From an uncultured Atopobiaceae bacterium (GTDB lineage Bacteria > Actinomycetota > Coriobacteriia > Coriobacteriales > Atopobiaceae): a stretch of DNA of 5,455 bases. A program made the position numbers and the translations under genes. The DNA is taken from positions 1-5,455 of the forward strand of contig CANQSI010000058.1 in NCBI GenBank assembly GCA_947626465.1, in the 5' to 3' direction. Below the pieces are notes generated by a model. That model saw only the letters and a list, made by a program, of their open reading frames with translations. It was not told the DNA's origin and made no database searches. Below are positions 1 to 4,812 of this stretch, in pieces; position 1 is the stretch's first letter, and every line of letters begins with the position of its first letter.

Positions 1-659
1 GCCTGGTCGAGCTCGCTATCGCGGCGCTTCGTGAGGTCCTTCAGGTGCTTCTCGGCAGCGCGTGCGGCCTTGCGCGCGCTGTTGAACGCGTCCTGGTCGG
101 CGTCGGCGCGTTTTTTCGCAGACTGTGCGAGTTGCTGGTAGGGCGCGAGATCCTTCTCGTGCGTGGCCTTCATGTCAAAGAGCTGTTGCTCGAGGTTCTG
201 GCGCTGCGCATCGGCTTCGTCGAGCTGGCCCTGGAGCTCCTCGATGCGGGTGGTGGCGGCGTCGATAGCGGCGGTCTGGTCGGCCACGATCTGCTCGAAG
301 TCCTCCTCCACCTGGACGCGATGTTTTAGCGTGTGGTTGTCGTTCGCGATCTCCGCCTGGAGCTTCGCGAGCTTGTCGCGCGCATCGGCGTGCTCGCGCT
401 TGGCGCGCCGCACCTCGCTCATCGCCGAGAACCCCTCGCTCATCCCGCGCTTCACGGAGCCGGCGTTGGTGGGCAGCTCGTCGGGCGCCTGCGCATCGTT
501 GTCGAGCTCAGGAGCCACGCCCACCATCGGCGAGGTGGGCATCTCGAAGGCCGCCTCGCCGTCCGCCGGAGCGGCGGGCGAGGTGCTGAGCAGGGTTTCG
601 TCCGAGCCGTCGAGGTCGGGGTTCGGGATGTTCCTCAAGGGGGAGTTGCCTTCGGCCAT
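1..659 (-). CDS. Unrecognised coiled-coil protein, N-terminal part (cut by the left window edge)
   Basis: I do not recognise the family. Reading the minus strand from ATG at 659-657 gives 219 uninterrupted codons that run off the window, so the C-terminus and full length are unknown. The start is supported by AAGGAG (complement of 665-670) 5 nt upstream. Residues 1-68 are acidic and rich in Pro, Ala, Ser and Asp, and look disordered. A basic patch follows (VKRGMSEGFSAMSEVRRAKR, about 69-88). From about 80 to the edge the protein is rich in Glu, Lys, Gln, Ala and Leu, with heptad-like spacing and almost no Pro or Gly, as in a long alpha-helical coiled coil (for example IEELQGQLDEADAQRQNLEQ, 139-158). 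No signal peptide, membrane segment or enzyme motif is visible in this part. It could be a structural, chromosome-associated or envelope-linked coiled-coil protein; the sequence does not decide. It is transcribed away from the HAD-tgt genes. The frame is very likely coding; the function is unknown. Confidence 0.82.
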   Translation of the reverse strand, partial: MAEGNSPLRNIPNPDLDGSDETLLSTSPAAPADGEAAFEMPTSPMVGVAPELDNDAQAPDELPTNAGSVKRGMSEGFSAMSEVRRAKREHADARDKLAKLQAEIANDNHTLKHRVQVEEDFEQIVADQTAAIDAATTRIEELQGQLDEADAQRQNLEQQLFDMKATHEKDLAPYQQLAQSAKKRADADQDAFNSARKAARAAEKHLKDLTKRRDSELDQ

Positions 660-664
660 GGGAT

Positions 665-670
665 CTCCTT
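665..670 (-). promoter_or_regulatory. Ribosome binding site of the coiled-coil gene
   Basis: On the minus strand AAGGAG lies 5 nt before the ATG at 659-657. This near-consensus Shine-Dalgarno sequence fixes the start and is one of the main reasons to believe this strand is the coding one between 1 and 659. Confidence 0.8.
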
Positions 671-777
671 GTGCGGCGTTTGAGCGAGCGTTCCCCCTGA
701 GCCTAGCTGAAAGACATACTTCCTGCAGCTCAGAGCAGGGCGATTCAGGTTTCCGTTTCGCCGCATCGAGTGCACGC

Positions 778-783
778 TACACT
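778..783 (+). promoter_or_regulatory. Possible -10 element for the HAD-tgt unit
   Basis: TACACT matches four of the six bases of the sigma-70 -10 consensus and lies 37 nt upstream of the chosen GTG start, a sensible distance. The bases 16-18 nt before it (around 753-761) do not resemble TTGACA, so this is only a weak candidate. Confidence 0.22.
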
Positions 784-800
784 AGCCTTCGCGACTGCAA

Positions 801-808
801 GGGAGGAG
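801..808 (+). promoter_or_regulatory. Ribosome binding site that fixes the HAD start at GTG 815
   Basis: GGGAGGAG ends 6 nt before GTG 815-817. An in-frame GTG at 770 would place this strong Shine-Dalgarno sequence inside the coding region and would add 15 residues ahead of the first beta strand of the HAD fold, so 815 is the better start. Confidence 0.8.
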
Positions 809-814
809 CGTCCG

Positions 815-1711
815 GTGGATTTGTCCTTCGTCGTCTTCGACCTCGACGGCACCGTCTTCAAGAGCGTGGGCGTGCCGAGGATCACCTCCCGGGTGGAGCG
901 CGCGCTCAAGGCCGCGCACGACTCCGGCCTGCAGGTGGTCTGCGCGAGCGGGCGTCCGTGGATGATGGCGGGCTCCACGCTGCGCAATGCCCCCTGGCTT
1001 GACTGGCACGTGGGCCTGAACGGCGCGGACATCACGAACACCACCCACGAGCACGTGCTCATGCGCCCGATCGCCGAGGGGCTCGCGGGCGAGATCCTGG
1101 AGCAGGTGCGCCACCCCGCTACGTTCTGGAACGTGGCCGTGCCCGACGCCTTCTACTTCGAGTTTCGTCGCGGACGCTTCCTCCTGAGGGGGCCGCTCGC
1201 GCATCTTAAGGTCCATAAATGGGACCGTCGCGGCCCCATCCCGCGCTGCTACCACGTGAAGTGGATCGAGCGCGGGATGCTTCCCGGCAGCACGATCCTC
1301 AAGATGGACCTCGTGGCGCCCGGCAAGGAACTGCAAGACGCGCTCATCGCCGAGATCTCGTGCATCGCCGAGCCCTACGGCGGCCTCGAGATCGCGAACA
1401 TGAGCTACGGCATTGAGCTCACGGCTAAGGGCGTGACCAAGGCCACGGGCGTTCATAGCCTCCTCGAGATGCTCGATCTCGACCCCGCGGCGGGCGTCGT
1501 GTTCGGCGACTCGGCGAACGACCTCTCGCTCACGCATCAGGAGTGGACCTTCGTGGCGATGGCCAACTCCTCGCCCGAGATCCTCTGCGCGGCAGACGAC
1601 CTCGCCCCTTCGGTCTTCGACGATGGCGTGGCCGTGTGGCTCGAGCGCGCTCTCGGCCTCCCCAGCGCGTCCGCCTCCGCCGCGCGCCGTCGCGCGAGCA
1701 GGCCCCACTAG
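815..1711 (+). CDS. HAD-superfamily hydrolase, type IIB (Cof-like) phosphatase
   Basis: A 298-residue protein from GTG 815 with a strong Shine-Dalgarno 6 nt upstream. All four HAD motifs are visible. Motif I is FDLDGT, with Asp9 as expected nucleophile and Asp11 as acid/base. Motif II is the Ser in ASGRP (Ser45). Motif III is Lys206 in TAKGVTKA. Motif IV is FGDSANDLSL, with metal-binding Asp232 and Asp236. The roughly 120-residue stretch between motifs II and III fits a C2B cap, as in Cof/YidA enzymes, which are cytoplasmic Mg-dependent phosphatases acting on small phosphorylated metabolites such as sugar phosphates or cofactor precursors. The substrate cannot be assigned. The last 15 residues (SASASAARRRASRPH) form a low-complexity Ser/Ala/Arg tail outside the fold. 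tgt starts 16 nt after the stop, so the two are probably co-transcribed; a functional link to queuosine is not shown by the sequence. Confidence 0.92.
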   Translation: MDLSFVVFDLDGTVFKSVGVPRITSRVERALKAAHDSGLQVVCASGRPWMMAGSTLRNAPWLDWHVGLNGADITNTTHEHVLMRPIAEGLAGEILEQVRHPATFWNVAVPDAFYFEFRRGRFLLRGPLAHLKVHKWDRRGPIPRCYHVKWIERGMLPGSTILKMDLVAPGKELQDALIAEISCIAEPYGGLEIANMSYGIELTAKGVTKATGVHSLLEMLDLDPAAGVVFGDSANDLSLTHQEWTFVAMANSSPEILCAADDLAPSVFDDGVAVWLERALGLPSASASAARRRASRPH

Positions 1712-1716
1712 CAGCG

Positions 1717-1722
1717 GAAAGG
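1717..1722 (+). promoter_or_regulatory. Ribosome binding site of tgt
   Basis: GAAAGG stands 5 nt before ATG 1728, within the 16-nt gap after the HAD stop codon. It decides the tgt start against upstream in-frame ATGs inside the HAD gene. Confidence 0.6.
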
Positions 1723-1727
1723 CCCTC

Positions 1728-2864
1728 ATGACGAAGCCCTTTGCCTTCACCATCCTTCGCGAAGACCCCGAGACCTCGGCGCGCGTCGCCACGTTCGCCA
1801 CGCCCCATGGCGACGTGCCCACGCCGATCTTCATGCCCGTGGGCACGAAGGCCACGGTGAAGGGCATCGCCCCTGCCACGCTTGCGGAACTCGGCACGAA
1901 GATCTGCCTCGCCAACACGTATCACCTCGCGCTTCGTCCCGGCGAGGAGCTCATCGAGCACCTCGGCGGCCTTCACGCCTTTGCGGCATGGGACGCGCCG
2001 ATCCTCACGGATTCGGGCGGTTTCCAGGTGTTTTCCCATGGCCCTTCGGTGAAGCTCACGGAAGACGGCGTCGGCTTCCATGCGGTGGAGTACGGCGGCG
2101 AGAAGATCTTCTGGACGCCCGAGGAGAACATGCGCATCCAGCAGGCGCTCGGAGCCGACATCGCCATGCAGCTCGACGTGTGCCCGCCCTACCCGGCGCC
2201 CGACGCCGAGGTGCGCCGAGCCGTCGACCTCTCCGCGAAGTGGGCCGCGCGCTGCTTCGCCGCGCACACGCGCGAGGACCAGGCGCTCTTCGGCATCGTC
2301 CAAGGCGGCATGGACCTCGAACTCAGGCGCGAATCACTTCGGCGCCTCGAGGAGGCGGGCGACTTTCCCGGCTTCGGCATCGGCGGCTACTCGGTGGGCG
2401 AGGACCACGCGACGATGTACGCCTCCCTCGAGCCGCTCGTCTCGCGCTTCATGCCCAAGGACAAGCCGCGCTACCTCATGGGCGTGGGCAACCCCACCAC
2501 GCTCGTGGTGGCGGTGGGCTTCGGCGTGGACATGTTCGACTGCGTGCTTCCCACGCGCACGGCGCGCATGGGCACCGCGCTCACGCACGAGGGGCGCATG
2601 AACCTTCGCCACGCGCGCTTCGCCGAGGATCCGCGCCCGCTCGACGAGGCGTGCGCCTGCCCCGCCTGCACCGGCGGCTTTTCGCGCGCCTACCTGCACC
2701 ATCTCGTGAAGTCGAGGGAGATGCTCGGCGCGATGCTCCTCTCCGAGCACAACGTCTCCTACCTGCTCGACCTCATGGCGCGCATCCGCGCCGCCATCGC
2801 CGAAGGCCACTACGCCGCCTTCCGGGCCGCCTTCCTCGCCTCCCCCGAGGCCCACGACTGGTAG
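1728..2864 (+). CDS. tgt: tRNA-guanine(34) transglycosylase
   Basis: A 378-residue protein, the usual length for bacterial Tgt. The enzyme swaps guanine 34 of GUN-anticodon tRNAs (Asp, Asn, His, Tyr) for preQ1 on the way to queuosine. TDSGGFQVFS carries Asp95, the general acid/base. GVDMFDCVLPTRTARMG carries Asp271, the covalent nucleophile. Zinc ligands are Cys309, Cys311, Cys314 (CACPAC) and His341 (SEHN). Cys152 and Val223 occupy the positions numbered 158 and 233 in Zymomonas Tgt, where eukaryotic queuine enzymes have Val and Gly, so a preQ1-type pocket is likely. The pocket is not standard, however: LDVC replaces the usual (F/L)DEC, and IGGYSVGE replaces GG(L)(A/S)VGE. The start is ATG 1728 because GAAAGG lies 5 nt upstream and the family N-terminus (FAFTIL...) begins right after it; a longer in-frame reading from 1623 would overlap the HAD gene by 89 nt with a low-complexity leader. 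Confidence 0.96.
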   Translation: MTKPFAFTILREDPETSARVATFATPHGDVPTPIFMPVGTKATVKGIAPATLAELGTKICLANTYHLALRPGEELIEHLGGLHAFAAWDAPILTDSGGFQVFSHGPSVKLTEDGVGFHAVEYGGEKIFWTPEENMRIQQALGADIAMQLDVCPPYPAPDAEVRRAVDLSAKWAARCFAAHTREDQALFGIVQGGMDLELRRESLRRLEEAGDFPGFGIGGYSVGEDHATMYASLEPLVSRFMPKDKPRYLMGVGNPTTLVVAVGFGVDMFDCVLPTRTARMGTALTHEGRMNLRHARFAEDPRPLDEACACPACTGGFSRAYLHHLVKSREMLGAMLLSEHNVSYLLDLMARIRAAIAEGHYAAFRAAFLASPEAHDW

Positions 2865-2874
2865 GAAGCCAATT

Positions 2875-2888
2875 CATTCGCTCGAATG
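2875..2888. repeat. Short palindrome CATTCG-ct-CGAATG
   Basis: Two perfect 6-nt inverted arms separated by 2 nt, starting 11 nt after the tgt stop codon. As RNA it can form only a 5-bp stem (CATTC/GAATG) with a GCTC loop, and no T-run follows, so it is a poor intrinsic terminator. It could be a protein-binding half-site pair or chance. Confidence 0.45.
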
Positions 2889-2933
2889 GGCCCGCTTGCG
2901 GTGAGCCGCTTCGGGGCACGCCGCACCACGACC

Positions 2934-2950
2934 CCCTCGACGAAAGAGGG
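2934..2950 (+). terminator. Weak hairpin, possible terminator after tgt
   Basis: CCCTC (2934-2938) pairs with GAGGG (2946-2950) around a 7-nt loop. The following bases (CTTGTCACATTGTTG) are T-enriched but not a real U-tract, and the stem is only 5 bp. It is the best intrinsic-terminator candidate between tgt and gatC, but weak. Confidence 0.25.
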
Positions 2951-2957
2951 CTTGTCA

Positions 2958-2986
2958 CATTGTTGTAAAGGGGCTTCCCTACAATG
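2958..2986 (+). promoter_or_regulatory. Candidate gatCAB promoter -10 with overlapping dyad
   Basis: TACAAT at 2980-2985 matches five of six bases of the -10 consensus and would start transcription near 2992, giving a leader of about 25 nt containing the gatC Shine-Dalgarno. No -35 is correctly spaced: TTGTTG (2960-2965) is 14 nt away and TTGTCA (2952-2957) is 22 nt away. Perfect inverted arms CATTGT (2958-2963) and ACAATG (2981-2986) enclose the spacer, with an inner pair AGGG (2969-2972) and CCCT (2977-2980). An alternative pairing joins TTGTA (2963-2967) with TACAA (2980-2984). The dyad covers the -10, where a repressor or a regulator aiding a poor -35 could bind. Its role is inferred, not shown. 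Confidence 0.38.
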
Positions 2987-3004
2987 GCCGGAGCAATCCC
3001 GCGT

Positions 3005-3010
3005 GGAGGG
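3005..3010 (+). promoter_or_regulatory. Ribosome binding site of gatC
   Basis: GGAGGG ends 6 nt before ATG 3017. It favours that start over the in-frame ATG at 2984, which lies within the -10 candidate and has no such site. Confidence 0.75.
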
Positions 3011-3016
3011 AACCTT

Positions 3017-3322
3017 ATGGCGCTTTCCGAACATGACGTGCGCGCGATCGCCGAGTACGCGCGCATTGGCCTCGAGGGCGACGAGCTTCGCGAGATGACG
3101 GCGTACATGAACGACGCCGTGGCGATGCTCCAGCCGATCGTGGACTTCGACCCCAAGGACGTGGATCCCACGTTCCATCCCATCGGCGACCTCTCCGACG
3201 TGATGCGCGACGACGTGGAGAAGCCGGGGCTCGATCTCGAATCCGCGCTCGAGAACGCGCACGCCACCGACGGGCGCCTCTTCCGCGTGCCCTCCATCCT
3301 CGGCGGAGGGGGGCTCTCATGA
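3017..3322 (+). CDS. gatC: Aspartyl/glutamyl-tRNA amidotransferase subunit C
   Basis: A 101-residue protein, typical for GatC (about 95-100). GatC is the small belt-like subunit that wraps around and stabilises the GatA-GatB complex in the cytoplasm. The family pattern is present: an N-terminal helical part (VRAIAEYARIGLEGDELREMTAYMNDAV in outline), then the extended linker with FDPKDVDPTFHPI and VMRDDV, matching the usual (D)xxGVxPxxHxx...xRxD, and a C-terminal FRVPSIL segment. Its stop overlaps the gatA start as ATGA (3319-3322), a standard sign of translational coupling. Weak pairwise conservation is normal for this subunit; the identification rests on both the pattern and its place in front of gatA. 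Confidence 0.93.
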   Translation: MALSEHDVRAIAEYARIGLEGDELREMTAYMNDAVAMLQPIVDFDPKDVDPTFHPIGDLSDVMRDDVEKPGLDLESALENAHATDGRLFRVPSILGGGGLS

Positions 3323-4812
3323 GCTGCTTCGATGTGCTGAGCGCACGCGAGATCGTCCGCGGGGTGGCCGCGGGGGACTTCTCCGCAGAAGAGGTGGCGC
3401 GCGCCTCGCTCGATGCCATCGCGGCGCGCGACGGCGAGATCCACGCGCTTCTGCAGGTGAGCGAGGAGCTTGCCCTCAGCCGGGCGCGCGAGCTCGACGA
3501 GGCGCGCGCGAGGGGGGAGGCGCTGCCGCCGCTTGCGGGCGTGCCGCTCTCCGTGAAGGACAACATGAACCTCATCGGCAGCCGCACGACCTGCGGCTCG
3601 CGGATGCTCGAAGACTACGAATCGCCCTACACGGCCACCTGCGTCAAGCGCATGATCGACGCCGGGTGCCTGCCCATGGGCAAGGCGAACATGGACGAGT
3701 TCGCCTTCGGCTCCTCCACCGAGACGAGCTACTTCGGAAAGACCGCGAATCCCTGGGACACGGAGCGCGTGCCCGGCGGATCCTCGGGCGGCTCGGCGGC
3801 GAGCGTGGCGTCGGGCGAGGTCACGCTCTCGCTCGGCTCCGACACCGGCGGCTCCATCCGCCAACCGGCGGCGTTTTGCGGGGTCGTGGGCCTGAAGCCC
3901 ACCTACGGCGCGGTGAGCCGCTACGGCATCGTGGCGTTCGGCTCCTCGCTCGACCAGGTGGGGCCCTTCGGGCGCCGCGTGGAGGACGTGGCGATGGCCA
4001 TGAACGCGCTCGTGGGCCCGGGGGCGGACCCCATGGATTCCACGAGCCAGGAGTGTCCGGTGGACTTCCTCGAGCACCTCGAGGACGGCGTCGAGGGATT
4101 GAAAGTGGGCCTCGTGCCCGCGCTTTCCGAGGCCGAGGGCATCTCAAACGAGGTGCGCGCGGCCGTGCGGGGCGCCGCGAAGGCGCTCGAGGACCAGGGC
4201 GCGGAGATCCTCGAGGTAGAGCTTCCCCACATCGACGATTCCATCGCCGCGTACTACGTGATCGGTCCCTGCGAGGCGTTCTCGAACCTCGCGCGCTTCG
4301 ATGGCGTGCGCTACGGCTACCAGGAGCCCGGTTGCGCCACGCTCGCGGAGCAGAGCGAGAAGAGCCGCGCGAAGGGCTTCGGCGCCGAGGCCAAGCGCCG
4401 CCAGATGCTCGGCGCCTACCTCCTCTCCTCGGGCGTCTACGACCGCTACTACTACAAGGCGCAGCAGGCGCGCACGCTCATCACGCGCTCCTATGCGAAG
4501 GCGTTCGAGCGCGCCGACGTGCTGCTCTTCCCGTCGGCCCCGCGTACGGCGTTCAAGTTCGGCGAGATCTCGAGTCCCACGGAGATGTACCTCTCCGACA
4601 TGTTCACCATCTCGAGCAACATCGCGGGCAACGGCTCCATCTCCGTGCCCGTGGGGCTTGGCCCGGAGAGCGGCATGCCGCTCGCGGTGCAGCTCCAAGG
4701 CCCCGCGTTCAAGGATCGGCGCCTCCTCACCTTCGCCCGCGCGATCGAGCGGGCCTTCGAGGCCGAGGGCTCCGTGGCGCCGGCGTGTGCCGGGAAGGGG
4801 GGCGAGCTCTGA
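3319..4812 (+). CDS. gatA: Aspartyl/glutamyl-tRNA amidotransferase subunit A
   Basis: A 497-residue amidase-signature protein, the expected GatA length. GatA is the glutaminase: it releases ammonia from glutamine, which travels by a channel to GatB. The Ser-cis-Ser-Lys triad is intact: Lys80 in GVPLSVKDN, cis-Ser155 in PGGSSGGSAA, and nucleophile Ser179 in SDTGGSIRQPA. These match Lys79, Ser154 and Ser178 of Staphylococcus aureus GatA. GKANMDEFAFGSSTE, VVGLKPTYG and YYYKAQQARTLI are further GatA-type segments, which separates it from generic amidases. GGAGG at 3305-3309 lies 9 nt before the ATG, inside the end of gatC. The C-terminus ends in a short Gly/Ala/Lys tail, and its TGA shares one base with the gatB ATG. 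No unusual features were seen. Confidence 0.97.
   Translation: MSCFDVLSAREIVRGVAAGDFSAEEVARASLDAIAARDGEIHALLQVSEELALSRARELDEARARGEALPPLAGVPLSVKDNMNLIGSRTTCGSRMLEDYESPYTATCVKRMIDAGCLPMGKANMDEFAFGSSTETSYFGKTANPWDTERVPGGSSGGSAASVASGEVTLSLGSDTGGSIRQPAAFCGVVGLKPTYGAVSRYGIVAFGSSLDQVGPFGRRVEDVAMAMNALVGPGADPMDSTSQECPVDFLEHLEDGVEGLKVGLVPALSEAEGISNEVRAAVRGAAKALEDQGAEILEVELPHIDDSIAAYYVIGPCEAFSNLARFDGVRYGYQEPGCATLAEQSEKSRAKGFGAEAKRRQMLGAYLLSSGVYDRYYYKAQQARTLITRSYAKAFERADVLLFPSAPRTAFKFGEISSPTEMYLSDMFTISSNIAGNGSISVPVGLGPESGMPLAVQLQGPAFKDRRLLTFARAIERAFEAEGSVAPACAGKGGEL

Larger units (their letters stand above)
660..814. other. Divergent intergenic region between the coiled-coil gene and the HAD gene
   Basis: These 155 bases separate two genes that point away from each other, so promoters for both should lie here. 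It is visibly less GC-rich than the genes around it. Toward the HAD gene the best -10 candidate is TACACT at 778-783, but no good -35 hexamer sits 16-18 nt before it. Toward the coiled-coil gene I see no convincing pair of hexamers. A small inverted repeat, CCTGC (722-726) with GCAGG (735-739) around an 8-nt loop, sits mid-region and could be chance. No small gene with a ribosome binding site was found here. Confidence 0.6.
2865..3016 (+). other. Intergenic region between tgt and gatC
   Basis: This 152-nt gap ends the HAD-tgt unit and begins the gat operon. It contains a near-palindrome just after the tgt stop (2875-2888), a weak hairpin (2934-2950), an AT-richer stretch with a dyad over a -10 candidate (2958-2986), and the gatC ribosome binding site. 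I saw no T-box antiterminator signature and no small gene. Confidence 0.6.

Noticed and set aside
770..814. Upstream GTG start for the HAD protein
   Set aside because: The strong Shine-Dalgarno at 801-808 would lie inside the gene, and the extra 15 residues precede the first strand of the fold without family support.
163..1002. A 279-codon plus-strand open frame crossing the coiled-coil gene and the start of the HAD gene
   Set aside because: It has no good ribosome binding site, its translation is Ser/Ala/Arg low complexity, and it conflicts with the well-supported minus-strand gene and the HAD gene. It is a by-product of GC-rich codons.
1623..1727. Extended N-terminus for tgt starting at ATG 1623
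   Set aside because: The added 35 residues are Pro/Ala/Arg low complexity read out of frame through the HAD gene. The ATG at 1728 has its own ribosome binding site and fits the family start.
782..1918. A 378-codon minus-strand open frame opposite HAD and tgt
   Set aside because: The protein is His/Arg/Ala/Val-rich with no recognisable motif, and it lies opposite two proteins with complete catalytic motifs. Long antisense frames are common in GC-rich DNA.
2865..3016. T-box or other riboswitch leader before gatC
   Set aside because: The gap is too short for a full T-box, the conserved antiterminator sequence is absent, and no terminator with a U-tract precedes gatC.
2773..4077. A 434-codon minus-strand open frame opposite the end of tgt, gatC and gatA
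   Set aside because: It spans several proven genes on the other strand plus the intergenic gap, and its translation is Arg/Ala/His-rich without domain signals.
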